DNA from: Clostridia bacterium
Lineage (GTDB): Bacteria; Bacillota; Clostridia; Christensenellales; CAG-138
Direction of reading: 5' to 3'
NCBI GenBank assembly: GCA_017438865.1
Contig: JAFRUN010000063.1
Location: 21,949 to 85,948, forward strand
Length of the DNA: 64,000 nt
A program made the position numbers and the translations under genes. The notes below the pieces were generated by a model, which was given only the letters and a program-made list of their open reading frames with translations, did no database searches and was not told where the DNA came from. Of this stretch, positions 8,483 to 17,614 are shown one piece after another (positions within the stretch are counted from its first letter, which is position 1; every line of letters begins with the position of its first letter).

Positions 8483-8522
8483 CGAACATTTGTTTGCATT
8501 TCATAGGCGTGTGTGATATGAT
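8483..8522 (+). promoter_or_regulatory. LexA box and lexA promoter
   Basis: CGAACATTTGTTTG (8483-8496) fits the Gram-positive LexA box CGAAC-N4-GTTYG. It overlaps the -35 TTGCAT (8494-8499), which is 17 bases from -10 TATGAT (8517-8522). This gives classic autorepression of lexA. Confidence 0.85.
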
Positions 8523-8538
8523 ATGCAAAGAAGGTGAT

Positions 8539-9153
8539 ATGGTGAAAAAGGTTTATAACGCAAAGGATAAGATCTATCGGTTTATTCTTTCAACGCAGGA
8601 AAAAAACGGATACCCGCCGACGATTCGCGAGATTTGCGACGGCGTCGGGCTCTCCTCTCCCGCCTCCGTCCATCGTTATGTCCGCATCCTGGAGGATGAA
8701 GGATTGCTGTCCGGCGGCGCAAAAAAGAAACGCGCATACGCGGTGCAGATGACCGAAAGGACGAACACCGATCCGGTTCCGCTCCTCGGCAGAGTTGCCG
8801 CAGGCGTTCCGATCATGGCGGAAGAAAACCGCGAGGATGCATTCTCTATTCCGACGCTCCTCCTGCACGGCGTCCGGAACGATGCGTTTATGCTTCGAGT
8901 TCAGGGCGAAAGCATGAAAAACGCCGCAATCTGCAGCGGAGATATCATCGTCGTCGAAACGGGCATGAAACCCCGTGACGGCGATATTGTCGTTGCACGC
9001 GTCGACGGCGACGAGGTCACCGTAAAGCGGTTTTTCCAAAAAGAAAAGGAGATCGAACTCCGTCCCGAGAACGAGGCCTTTTCTCCCATATTCCGTTCTT
9101 CCGACCGCGTCGAGATCCTCGGCTGCGTAACCGGATTAATGCGCAGTTATTAA
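8539..9153 (+). CDS. lexA: LexA SOS repressor
   Basis: 204 residues from ATG 8539. Starts at 8494 and 8518 lie within or upstream of the promoter, so they are excluded. The N-terminal winged helix (about 1-70) contains PPTIREICDGVGLSS. The cleavage site is A88-G89 in GRVAAGVP, and the C-terminal protease domain has S125 in QGESM and K163 in EVTVKRFF. It represses DNA-damage genes and is inactivated by RecA-stimulated self-cleavage. Its own LexA box overlaps the promoter. Its 3' end overlaps the convergent ynbB gene by 18 bases. Confidence 0.97.
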   Translation: MVKKVYNAKDKIYRFILSTQEKNGYPPTIREICDGVGLSSPASVHRYVRILEDEGLLSGGAKKKRAYAVQMTERTNTDPVPLLGRVAAGVPIMAEENREDAFSIPTLLLHGVRNDAFMLRVQGESMKNAAICSGDIIVVETGMKPRDGDIVVARVDGDEVTVKRFFQKEKEIELRPENEAFSPIFRSSDRVEILGCVTGLMRSY

Positions 9154-10371
9154 AGCGTTCAGCACGCTCTTTGCGGCGAGGACCGCGTGCTCGTAGGTCA
9201 GTGCGCCCTGTATGTAAGCCGTATACGGCGCCCGTATCGGGCCGTCTGCGGAAAGCTCCGTCGTCGCGCCCTGCACGAACGTTCCCGCCGCCATGATGAC
9301 CGGATCCGTATAGCCCGGCATATCCCACGGCTCCGGAACGACGAAGCTGTCGATCGGCGCAGCCGCCTGCACCGCCTGCATGAACGCGATCATCTCCTCC
9401 CCGGTGTCGAACATTACGGATTGGATAATGTCGCTGCGGGCGTCGTCAACGCCGGGCAGCGTTTTAAGCCCGAGCGCTTCAAACAGCGCCGAGAACAGGA
9501 TCGCACTTTTCAGACATTGCGCGACGACGTGCGGCGCCGTAAACAGTCCCTGATAGAACGGTCGATACGACGCGGCGTAGGAGCCGATCTCCTTTCCGCA
9601 TCCCGGAACCGTCTGCCGGTACGAAACTGCCTCGATCAGGTCCTTTCTTCCCGCAATGTATCCGCCGGTCGGCGCAATGCCGCCGCCGCAGTTTTTGATC
9701 AGACTCCCCGCGATGAGGTCTGCGCCGACCGCCGTCGGCTCGGCTTCCTCCGTAAACTCTCCGTAGCAGTTATCGACGAACACGACCACATCGCTCCGGA
9801 TCGACCGGACAAATGCGATCGCTTCTTTGAGCTGCGCGATCGTCATCGCGGTACGCCACGCATATCCTCTTGAACGCTGCAGATAGACCATCCGGATCGT
9901 CGCGTCGCTTTTCAGTTCCTCCCCCGCTTTTTCGAGATCGATCCGATCTTTGCAAAGCGGGATCGCACGGAACCGGATCGAAAACCGCGACAGCGCGTTC
10001 GGGATATCGCCGTTCAGTCCGACCGCGCTTTCCAGCGTGTCGTAAGGGGTGCCTGTCAGGGACAGCACCGTGTCGTTCGGCTCCAGAACGCCCGAAAGCG
10101 CAAGGAAGATCGCATGTGTGCCGTTTGCGATCTGCGGGCGGACAAGCGCGGATTCCGCCGTCAGCGCGTCCGCAAAAACCTCGTCCAGCGCGTCCCTGCC
10201 GACGTCGTCGTATCCGTACCCCTCCGTCGGTGCAAAATGCCGTGCCGAGATACGATGCGACTGAAATGCCTTGAGAACCCGCTCCTGACAGGTCAGAGCG
10301 TTTTGATCGACGCGAAGAAACGCATTCGCGGCGCGTTTCTCCGCGCGTTGGATCAGATCATTGATTTCCAT
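9136..10371 (-). CDS. ynbB: YnbB-family PLP enzyme (methionine gamma-lyase-like / aluminium-resistance protein)
   Basis: 411-residue fold-type I pyridoxal-phosphate protein related to cystathionine/methionine lyases. The probable Schiff-base lysine is K226 in GSLIKNCGGG and the cofactor aspartate is D200 in VVVFVDNCYG. It is last in the miaB-ricA-mutS-mutL-miaA operon and its start overlaps miaA by 14 bases; miaA-ynbB neighbourhood is known from Bacillus. Physiological substrate is not established for the family, and the database name aluminium resistance is historical. Its 3' end overlaps lexA tail to tail, so antisense contact between the two mRNAs is possible. Confidence 0.88.
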   Translation of the reverse strand: MEINDLIQRAEKRAANAFLRVDQNALTCQERVLKAFQSHRISARHFAPTEGYGYDDVGRDALDEVFADALTAESALVRPQIANGTHAIFLALSGVLEPNDTVLSLTGTPYDTLESAVGLNGDIPNALSRFSIRFRAIPLCKDRIDLEKAGEELKSDATIRMVYLQRSRGYAWRTAMTIAQLKEAIAFVRSIRSDVVVFVDNCYGEFTEEAEPTAVGADLIAGSLIKNCGGGIAPTGGYIAGRKDLIEAVSYRQTVPGCGKEIGSYAASYRPFYQGLFTAPHVVAQCLKSAILFSALFEALGLKTLPGVDDARSDIIQSVMFDTGEEMIAFMQAVQAAAPIDSFVVPEPWDMPGYTDPVIMAAGTFVQGATTELSADGPIRAPYTAYIQGALTYEHAVLAAKSVLNALITAH

Positions 10372-11305
10372 TGAATTTCTCCGTTATCCTTTGAGATAAA
10401 GCTTCAAGCGTCTGTTCCGTCGGATCATACCATACCGTGCTTTGATCGCGTTTGAACCATGTGATCTGCCGCTTGGCAAAATGCCGCGTGTCGAGTTTGA
10501 TCTGTTCGACCGCAGAATCGAGCGAGGCGGATCCGGTATAGACGCCGTACAGCTGCGCGTATCCGATCGACTGCAGCGCACGGCAGTTATCCGGCGCAAG
10601 ACCGCGATCGAAAAGCGCGAACGCTTCTTCTTTCAGCCCGTCCTCCATCATCCGGTCCACGCGGCGATCGATGCGCTCATATAAAATCCTTCGATCCGTA
10701 TTCAGGCCGATCCGCAGGGAATGGTATGTATCGTCACCCTGCTGAACGGAGGAGAAATCGCGGTTGAGCGCGGAAAACGGCTGCCCCGAAACCCGAAAAA
10801 CCTCAAGCGCGCGTACGACGCGCTTTTTATCGTTCGGATGCAGACGCTGTGCCGTAACCGGATCTGCGGCCCTGAGCGCCGCAAAAACCGCCTCCGGACA
10901 CGCGTCGTATTCTTTCTCGACTGCAGCGCGGATTTCCGGATCTGACGGTGCTGAGAAGCGCATATCGGAGAATACCGCGTCCATATACAGTCCGCTTCCG
11001 CCGACGACGATCGGGACGTTTCCGCGGCTTGAAATGCTGTCGATCGCATCCCTCGCAAGCGTGCGGAAGGAAGAAACGGTAAAGCTGTCGTCCGTGATGT
11101 CGACGCAGTCGATCAGATGATGGATGATCCCCTGCCGCTCCGCTTCCGTCGGTTTTGCGGAACCGATGTCGAGCCCGCGGTATACCGCGACCGCATCCGC
11201 GGAAACGATCTCGCCGCCGAGCTTCTTTGCGAGCGCAACGGACAGAGCGGTCTTTCCGCAAGCGGTCGGGCCGACGATGCACAAGACGTCCGGACGGGCG
11301 TTCAT
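10358..11305 (-). CDS. miaA: tRNA dimethylallyltransferase
   Basis: Transfers a dimethylallyl group to N6 of A37 in tRNAs reading UNN codons; MiaB later thiomethylates the product. 315 residues, the usual length. The P-loop is GPTACGKT (12-19), followed by EIVSADAVAVYRGLDIGSAKP and the VGGSGLY motif that binds tRNA and substrate. The start overlaps the mutL stop by four bases (ATGA), so translation is coupled. Having miaA and miaB at opposite ends of one operon places both steps of ms2i6A synthesis under one promoter. Confidence 0.96.
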   Translation of the reverse strand: MNARPDVLCIVGPTACGKTALSVALAKKLGGEIVSADAVAVYRGLDIGSAKPTEAERQGIIHHLIDCVDITDDSFTVSSFRTLARDAIDSISSRGNVPIVVGGSGLYMDAVFSDMRFSAPSDPEIRAAVEKEYDACPEAVFAALRAADPVTAQRLHPNDKKRVVRALEVFRVSGQPFSALNRDFSSVQQGDDTYHSLRIGLNTDRRILYERIDRRVDRMMEDGLKEEAFALFDRGLAPDNCRALQSIGYAQLYGVYTGSASLDSAVEQIKLDTRHFAKRQITWFKRDQSTVWYDPTEQTLEALSQRITEKFNGNQ

Positions 11306-13131
11306 ACGATCCTGCGGAACATTTTTTCAAGCTCCGCTTCGGAGATCCGGACAACGACGGGACGTCCGTGCGGACAGGTCAGCGGGATCTCCCCTTTCAT
11401 GAACTGAACGATCAGCGCGGAGATTTCTTCGCGCGAAACCGGCTCGCCGCCTTTGATCGCATGCTTGCATGCCGACTGCATCAAACGCTCCCGGACAAGC
11501 TCGTTCCTGACATCCTTCCCGCATTCGTTCAGGATCGAAAGGACGGCATGCAGATACGCTTCGTTCAGCATCTGCCCGTTCAGCACCGGCACTTCCGACA
11601 AAAGCAGCGCGGTTGCGCCGGATCGTGTCAGTCCGAAACCGAGCTCCGAGAATGCGGCTTGATCGGATTCCCAGACGGTGATCTCGGACGGCGTCAGCGT
11701 GACCTCCCTGGGCACGAGAAGCTGCTGCGACGAAAGCTCGGTCTTCCGCAAAGTCAGTTCTTCATACAGCTTGCGTTCGTGCGCTGCGTGCTGATCGATC
11801 AAAAACATATTCTGCCCGCACGTTACGATCCAGTACGTCCGGAACACGCATCCCACGATGTCGATCGGTTCGTCCGTAAACAGCGGAGAAACGGTCTCTG
11901 CTTTCCGAATCTCCGGCGCGCTGCCGGTCCGCACGGTAAAGCTCGGCACACTGCCCGAAGAACTCTTCTCGCGGAACGTATTGTAATTGCTCTCGCGGTA
12001 CGAGGACGGACCGCCTTTCACGGCGTATTCATGAAAATCCACGCGCGGAACGGGGATCGGTGAGTACGGTGCAGCCGGCTGTTTTTCGCGGATCTCCGGC
12101 TGTTTCGGAACGACGTGATCGAACGCGGATTCGATATGTTTTTCACTTGCGCCGAGCGCGAGCTTCGCCGCCGCGGAAACGCCGGTAAAGACACGGTTTT
12201 CATCGGCAAAGCGCACCTCCGATTTGGTCGGATGCACGTTCACGTCCACTTCCTGCGGCGCAAGGGAAAGATTCAGCACAAAGAACGGAAATCTGCCGAT
12301 CATCAGCCGCGTGTCATATGCCTGCGCAACGGCGGCGGAAACCGACGCGGAGCGGATCGAGCGTCCGTTGATGAACAGCGTCTGGAACGTCCGGTTGTTG
12401 CGGGAGATCTCGGGAAGCCCCAGATACCCCTCCACCTTCATATAGCCGTTGTCATAGTCCACGCTCACGAGCTTCTCCGCAACGGTCGCGCCGTATACGC
12501 AGAAAACGGCGTTGTAGAGATTCCCGTCACCGTAGGTTTCGTACACGGTCTTCCCGTCGGCTTCATAGCGGAAGGAGATCTCCGGTCTTGCCAGGATCAT
12601 CTTTCCGATATAGTCGCCGATATACCCCGCCTCGGTGCGCGCAGACTTCAGAAACTTCAGCCGCGCCGGAACGGAAGCGAACAGCTCTTCGACGACGAAC
12701 GTCGTTCCGAATACACAGGGCGAATCCTCTTCGCTCACGACGGCGCCGTTGTCTATCAACAGTTTCGTCCCGACGTCCGCATCCTTTTGCCGCGTCGTCA
12801 TGGTGACGCGCGAAACCGACGCGATGGACGCAAGCGCCTCGCCGCGGAATCCGAGCGTCGTCACATGCGAAAGGTCCTCCGCCGTTGAGATCTTGCTGGT
12901 GGCGTGGCGCAAAAACGCATTCCGGCAGTCCTCCCGCGCGATACCGCAGCCGTTGTCGGTCACGGTGATGCTGCGCATACCGCCGTTTTCGATGCGAACG
13001 GTAACGGCGGTCGCGCCGGCGTCGATCGCGTTTTCGACAAGCTCCTTTACAACGGAAGCCGGTCGTTCCACGACCTCGCCCGCGGCGATCTGATTGGCGA
13101 CCTGCGGTTTCAGAACCCGAATGACGGACAT
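11302..13131 (-). CDS. mutL: DNA mismatch repair protein MutL
   Basis: 609 residues. The N-terminal GHKL ATPase has ENAIDAG, DNGCGI and GFRGEAL motifs. The C-terminal domain carries the metal-dependent endonuclease signature DQHAAHERKLYE (around residue 440), ACKHA, CPHGRP and a final FRR, as expected for nicking MutL of organisms lacking MutH. It receives the mismatch signal from MutS and nicks the new strand. It begins three bases after the mutS stop and overlaps miaA by four bases. Confidence 0.97.
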   Translation of the reverse strand: MSVIRVLKPQVANQIAAGEVVERPASVVKELVENAIDAGATAVTVRIENGGMRSITVTDNGCGIAREDCRNAFLRHATSKISTAEDLSHVTTLGFRGEALASIASVSRVTMTTRQKDADVGTKLLIDNGAVVSEEDSPCVFGTTFVVEELFASVPARLKFLKSARTEAGYIGDYIGKMILARPEISFRYEADGKTVYETYGDGNLYNAVFCVYGATVAEKLVSVDYDNGYMKVEGYLGLPEISRNNRTFQTLFINGRSIRSASVSAAVAQAYDTRLMIGRFPFFVLNLSLAPQEVDVNVHPTKSEVRFADENRVFTGVSAAAKLALGASEKHIESAFDHVVPKQPEIREKQPAAPYSPIPVPRVDFHEYAVKGGPSSYRESNYNTFREKSSSGSVPSFTVRTGSAPEIRKAETVSPLFTDEPIDIVGCVFRTYWIVTCGQNMFLIDQHAAHERKLYEELTLRKTELSSQQLLVPREVTLTPSEITVWESDQAAFSELGFGLTRSGATALLLSEVPVLNGQMLNEAYLHAVLSILNECGKDVRNELVRERLMQSACKHAIKGGEPVSREEISALIVQFMKGEIPLTCPHGRPVVVRISEAELEKMFRRIV

Positions 13132-13134
13132 GCG

Positions 13135-15729
13135 TTATTCTCCTTTCAGCGCATCCGTATAGGAATGCAGTTTCATAAACGCCTCGATCGGCGTCATATG
13201 ATCGAGATCCAGCTTACAAAGATCGTTCAGGATCGACTGCCGCACCTTCGATTCCACCGTCGGCTCCGTGTGTGCGGGCTCCTTTGTATCGCGGACCAGA
13301 AGATCGGACTGTTCCAGCTCGCCGAGGATCTCCTTTGCCCTGCCGATCACGGATTCCGGAAGCCCGGCGAGCTTTGCGACCTGAATGCCGAAACTCTTGT
13401 CGGCGGAGCCCCTTACGATTTTCCGAAGGAACAAAACGTCGTCCCCGATCTCCTTGACGGTGATGCGGTAGTTCACAACGCCCTCGAGCTTTCCTTCCAG
13501 CTCGGTCAGCTCATGGTAATGCGTTGCGAACAGCGTCTTTGCGCCGCAAAGGATGGGATTCGCGATATGTTCGAGGACCGCCCACGCGATGGACAGACCG
13601 TCGAACGTGCTTGTCCCGCGTCCGATCTCGTCGAGGATCAGCAGACTGTCCTTCGTGGCGTTGTTAATAATGTTCGCCATCTCGCTCATCTCGACCATAA
13701 AGGTGCTCTGACCCGAGGCAAGATCGTCGCTCGCGCCGATGCGCGTGAAGATGCGGTCTACGATGCCGATCTCCGCTTCATCCGCCGGCACGAACGAACC
13801 GATGTGCGCCATCAGGGTGATCAGTGCGACCTGACGCATATACGTCGATTTCCCCGCCATGTTCGGACCGGTCACAATGAGAAGCCGGTTGTTTTCGAGA
13901 TCGAGGTTCACGTCGTTCGGGATAAACCCGTTTTTCATGGTCTGTTCCACGATCGGATGCCGTCCGTTGACGATACGGATCACAGGCGTGTCCGCGATCG
14001 ACGGCATGACGTACCGGTTGGAGACGGCGACGTCGGCAAGCGCACGGAACACATCAAGCCGCGCAAGCAGCGCAGCGTCCTGCTGCAGACGTTCGGTGCA
14101 GGCGAGCAGCGATTCGCGTACTTCGCGGAACAGTTCGGCTTCGAGTTCCAGAAGCCGGTCCGTCGCGCCGAGGATCTTGCGCTCAAGCTCTTTGAGCTCC
14201 GGCGTGATGTAACGCTCCGCGTTTGCAAGCGTCTGCTTGCGTTCGTAATAATACGGAACGTTCGGCGTAAAGGATTTGGAAACCTCGATATAATACCCGA
14301 AGACGCGGTTATATCCGATCCGAAGCGTTTTGATCCCGGTTGCTTCGCGTTCGCGTGCAACGATCCGGTCGAGCATCTCCTGGCTGTCGCCGGAGACCGC
14401 ACGCAGTTCGTCGACTTCCGCATTGTAACCCTTGCGGATCAGACCGCCGTCCTTGATATTGACGGGCGGATTCGGATCGATCGCGGCGTCGATCAGGCCG
14501 ATCACATCGTCCATCGGATCGAGATCGCGGACGATCGAGTCGATCGCTTCCGTCGGAATGCCGCAGAGCAGCATCGTGATCGGCGTGACCTGCCGGAGCG
14601 AGTTCATCAGCGCGATGCAGTCGCGTCCGTTGATCGTGCCGTATGCGATCTTGCTGGTCAGCCGTTCGATGTCATAGACGGAATCGAGATATTCGCCGAG
14701 CATCTTGCGCGTTCTGAGATCGCGGACAAACGCGTCGACCGCCTGCAGACGGTATACGATCTCGTTCTTTGTCTGCAGCGGACAGTCGATCCAGTTGCGC
14801 AGAAGACGCGCGCCCATACTGGTTTTGGTCGCATCCAGAAGATACAGGAGCGTGCTCTTTTTGCTTCCGTTGAACTGCAGCGGCTGCGTCAGCTCGAGGT
14901 TCCTTCTGGTCGAAGCGTCAAGCTGCATAAAGGCGGAGCGGTTTAACAGCTTGATCGTATGGATGTGCGAAAGCGCGTTTTTCTGTGTGTCTTCGAGATA
15001 CGAGAGCAGCGCGCCCGCGGCGCCGACCGCAAGCGTCTTCCCCTCCAGTCCGTAGCCCTTCAGCGAAGCGACGCCGAAGTGCTGTGTCAGACGCTTTTCC
15101 GCCTGCTCGGGATGGAACCGCACGTTCGCGAGCTTTTCAAGATAGTAGCCGGAACGGATGCGTTTTAAGAGATACTCCTGCTCAAAGAGCTGCTCGTTTG
15201 CGACGATCTCGGAAGGCGAAAGACGCGTGAGTTCGTCAAACAGGACCGTCTGCACATTGTTTCCGTAGACTTCGCACGAATAGAAAATGCCGGTGGAAAT
15301 ATCCGAATAGGCGTAGCCGATCCCGTTTGCCGAATAGTTCAGCGCAAAGATATAGTTGTTCTTAGATCCGTCGAGCATCTTTTCCTCGATGACGGTTCCG
15401 GGCGTGATCACGCGCGTAACGGACCGCGTCACAAGCCCCTTTGCCAGCGCGGGATCCTCCATCTGCTCGCAGATGGCGACCTTGTGCCCCAGGGAAATCA
15501 TCTTGTTGACGTAGGTGTCGACGGCATGATACGGCACGCCGCACATCGGCGCGCGTTCGTCAAGACCGCAGTCGCGTCTCGTCAGCGTGAGCTCAAGGAT
15601 CTTCGATCCCTCGATCGCATCGTCGAAGAACATCTCGTAAAAGTCGCCGAGACGATAGAAAAGGAAGCAATCCGGATATTGCTGCTTCACTTCCATATAT
15701 TGGCGCATCATCGGCGTCAATTCGTTCAT
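13135..15729 (-). CDS. mutS: DNA mismatch repair protein MutS
   Basis: 864 residues, typical for MutS1. The N-terminal mismatch-binding domain has the FYE wedge in GDFYEMFF. The C-terminal ABC-type ATPase carries Walker A GPNMAGKST (about 619-627), a signature segment around STFMVEMSE, and Walker B LLILDEIGRGTS. It recognises mismatches and small loops and recruits MutL. It overlaps the upstream YlbF-family gene by four bases and is three bases from mutL. Long antisense frames here are mirror artefacts. Confidence 0.98.
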   Translation of the reverse strand: MNELTPMMRQYMEVKQQYPDCFLFYRLGDFYEMFFDDAIEGSKILELTLTRRDCGLDERAPMCGVPYHAVDTYVNKMISLGHKVAICEQMEDPALAKGLVTRSVTRVITPGTVIEEKMLDGSKNNYIFALNYSANGIGYAYSDISTGIFYSCEVYGNNVQTVLFDELTRLSPSEIVANEQLFEQEYLLKRIRSGYYLEKLANVRFHPEQAEKRLTQHFGVASLKGYGLEGKTLAVGAAGALLSYLEDTQKNALSHIHTIKLLNRSAFMQLDASTRRNLELTQPLQFNGSKKSTLLYLLDATKTSMGARLLRNWIDCPLQTKNEIVYRLQAVDAFVRDLRTRKMLGEYLDSVYDIERLTSKIAYGTINGRDCIALMNSLRQVTPITMLLCGIPTEAIDSIVRDLDPMDDVIGLIDAAIDPNPPVNIKDGGLIRKGYNAEVDELRAVSGDSQEMLDRIVAREREATGIKTLRIGYNRVFGYYIEVSKSFTPNVPYYYERKQTLANAERYITPELKELERKILGATDRLLELEAELFREVRESLLACTERLQQDAALLARLDVFRALADVAVSNRYVMPSIADTPVIRIVNGRHPIVEQTMKNGFIPNDVNLDLENNRLLIVTGPNMAGKSTYMRQVALITLMAHIGSFVPADEAEIGIVDRIFTRIGASDDLASGQSTFMVEMSEMANIINNATKDSLLILDEIGRGTSTFDGLSIAWAVLEHIANPILCGAKTLFATHYHELTELEGKLEGVVNYRITVKEIGDDVLFLRKIVRGSADKSFGIQVAKLAGLPESVIGRAKEILGELEQSDLLVRDTKEPAHTEPTVESKVRQSILNDLCKLDLDHMTPIEAFMKLHSYTDALKGE

Positions 15730-16058
15730 TTTTCTTCCTCCCGGGAGTCGCAGTCCTTATGACAGGAGCTGCAGTTGCAGTCGCACGGCATGGACATGGC
15801 GGCTTTTTCGCGAAGCGCGCGGTCCAGTGCATCCTTTGCCGCCGCAAACTCGCGGTACAACGGATTGCGGGAAATCTGCTCGGACATATATTCGACGTCG
15901 TTGGTAAGCCGGATCGCTTCCTGCGCGTCGTAATCCGGGTTTTGAATGAGGTCCATCAGCTGCTTTGTTTCCGCCTGATACGCGTCGATCAGTTCTATCA
16001 GCGCCTGATCCGCCTTGACCTTTTCACTCAGCTCGAGGTACGTTTTCAATTCATGCAT
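15726..16058 (-). CDS. YlbF/YmcA (RicA/RicF) family regulator with cysteine-rich tail
   Basis: 110 residues: a helical YlbF-type domain (about 5-90), then a tail CDCNCSSCHKDC with five cysteines in twelve residues. In Bacillus, YlbF, YmcA and YaaT form the Ric complex, which carries Fe-S clusters and promotes RNase Y-dependent mRNA maturation, competence, sporulation and biofilm formation. YmcA is encoded beside miaB (ymcB) there, as here, so this is probably the YmcA counterpart. It overlaps miaB by eight bases and mutS by four. The cysteine tail could supply cluster ligands; that is inference. Confidence 0.82.
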   Translation of the reverse strand: MHELKTYLELSEKVKADQALIELIDAYQAETKQLMDLIQNPDYDAQEAIRLTNDVEYMSEQISRNPLYREFAAAKDALDRALREKAAMSMPCDCNCSSCHKDCDSREEEK

Positions 16059-17460
16059 GGATCATTTCTCCCAACAAAGAGTTTTTATTTGTTTTCGTCA
16101 CTTTTACGGTGACGTACCGGTTCAAAAGCGTCTGATCGCCCGGGAAATACACCATCTTGAAGTTTGGATACTTGCCGTACAGCATGGTCGTTTCGCCGCG
16201 GCAGTCGCAGCCCTCAACCAGAACCTCGCCGACATATCCGATATATTTCTCGTTGTTTTCGACGGTTTTTTCCGCCTGTAAAGCGTTCAGCGCGGCAAGC
16301 CGCCGCTTTTTGACGGGTTCGGGGATCTGATCTTCCATCCCCGCCGCAACGGTTCCCTGCCGCGGAGAATAGGCGAACGTGAAGGCCGCGGCAAACCCGA
16401 CTTCTTTCACAAGCGACATCGTGTCGTTGAACGCCTCCTCCGTCTCTCCCGGAAAACCGACGATGATATCCGTCGTAAACTCGATGTCGGGAACGGCTTC
16501 CCGAAGACGCTGCACGATCGAAAGATAATGCTCGCGCGTGTACCTGCGGTTCATGCGCTTTAAGACTCCGTCGTTGCCCGACTGCACCGGCAGATGCACA
16601 TGATGGCATACGTTCGGGATCTCCGCAACGGCACGGATGACGTCGTCGTTCAGGTCCTTCGGGTGCGAGGACATGAACCGGATCCGCCTGAGCCCCGGAA
16701 CGTCCGAAACATATCGCAGCAGATCGGCAAAATGCATGCCCGTCGATCCGTCGTTGCCGTAGGAATTGACGTTCTGCCCGAGCAGCGTGATTTCACTGAT
16801 GCCGCTGCTGACCAGCGAAACGATTTCCCGCTTTACGTCCTCCGGACGCCGCGACCGTTCACGCCCGCGCACATACGGAACGATGCAGTACGAGCAGAAG
16901 TTGTCGCAGCCGTACATGATGTTGACAAACGCGCTGCGGGGATTGTCCCGCATTTTCGGAAGCCCCTCTGCGATCGCATCTTCCGCGCGGTCGGTGACGG
17001 CGATCCGCTCGCCGTTCAGAACGGCCTGCAGCATGGACGGAAACCGGTGCAGAACGTTCGTTCCGAATACCAGACTGACGTGCGGGAACCGCTTTAAGAG
17101 CTTTTTCGCGACGCCCTCCTGTTGCATCATGCAGCCGCATACGCCGATGATCGTGCCGGGACGCGCGCCCTTCAGCTCCTTCAGCGCGCCGATATTCCCC
17201 ATCAGTCGCTTTTCCGCATGGTCTCTTACGCAGCAGGTATTGAACAGAATGAAGTCCGCGGATTCCTTGTCCGCCGCTTCCGTATATCCGATTTCACAGA
17301 GCCAACCCTTGATCGTTTCGCTGTCGCGGACGTTCATCTGACAGCCGAACGTTTCCACGAAAAACGTCAATCCGCGCGGCTCGATCTCCTCTGAAAGCGC
17401 GAACGCGATACGTTTTTGTTCGTCAAGCTCGTTCTGTGAAATGAAATTGTTCGTTTTCAT
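16051..17460 (-). CDS. miaB: tRNA-2-methylthio-N6-dimethylallyladenosine synthase
   Basis: Radical-SAM methylthiotransferase acting on i6A37 in tRNA. 469 residues: an N-terminal UPF0004 domain (ETFGCQMNVRDSE, then CVRDHAEKR and GCMMQQEG cysteines) that binds the auxiliary [4Fe-4S] cluster, a radical-SAM core with CDNFCSYC (around 185-192), and a C-terminal TRAM domain. It is first gene of a six-gene operon. Its promoter (17490-17518) is clear, and GGAG lies ten bases before ATG 17460. Confidence 0.97.
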   Translation of the reverse strand: MKTNNFISQNELDEQKRIAFALSEEIEPRGLTFFVETFGCQMNVRDSETIKGWLCEIGYTEAADKESADFILFNTCCVRDHAEKRLMGNIGALKELKGARPGTIIGVCGCMMQQEGVAKKLLKRFPHVSLVFGTNVLHRFPSMLQAVLNGERIAVTDRAEDAIAEGLPKMRDNPRSAFVNIMYGCDNFCSYCIVPYVRGRERSRRPEDVKREIVSLVSSGISEITLLGQNVNSYGNDGSTGMHFADLLRYVSDVPGLRRIRFMSSHPKDLNDDVIRAVAEIPNVCHHVHLPVQSGNDGVLKRMNRRYTREHYLSIVQRLREAVPDIEFTTDIIVGFPGETEEAFNDTMSLVKEVGFAAAFTFAYSPRQGTVAAGMEDQIPEPVKKRRLAALNALQAEKTVENNEKYIGYVGEVLVEGCDCRGETTMLYGKYPNFKMVYFPGDQTLLNRYVTVKVTKTNKNSLLGEMIHA

Positions 17461-17489
17461 TCAACATAATCTCCATAAAATTTCATTTT

Positions 17490-17525
17490 ATTATACTACA
17501 ATCCGATCCATCATTCAAGAATGAT
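17490..17525 (-). promoter_or_regulatory. Promoter of the miaB-mutSL operon with a palindrome over the -35
   Basis: On the minus strand, -35 TTGAAT (17518-17513), a 17-base spacer and -10 TATAAT (17495-17490). The -35 lies inside the perfect palindrome ATCATTCAAGAATGAT (17510-17525), a candidate operator. The spore-protein gene diverges on the other side. Confidence 0.7.
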
Positions 17526-17614
17526 TTCATTCGGCGGTTACAGATTTTTCCGTTCATATTTCTTCGAACTTTGCAGAAATTAAGGGTAACAAATCCGACA
17601 AGGAGGTGAAATAC

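Noticed and set aside
17461-17614. Sigma-G promoter for the spore-protein genes
   Set aside because: A CATATTT resembles a sigma-G -10, but no matching -35 occurs at the right spacing, so I do not annotate it.
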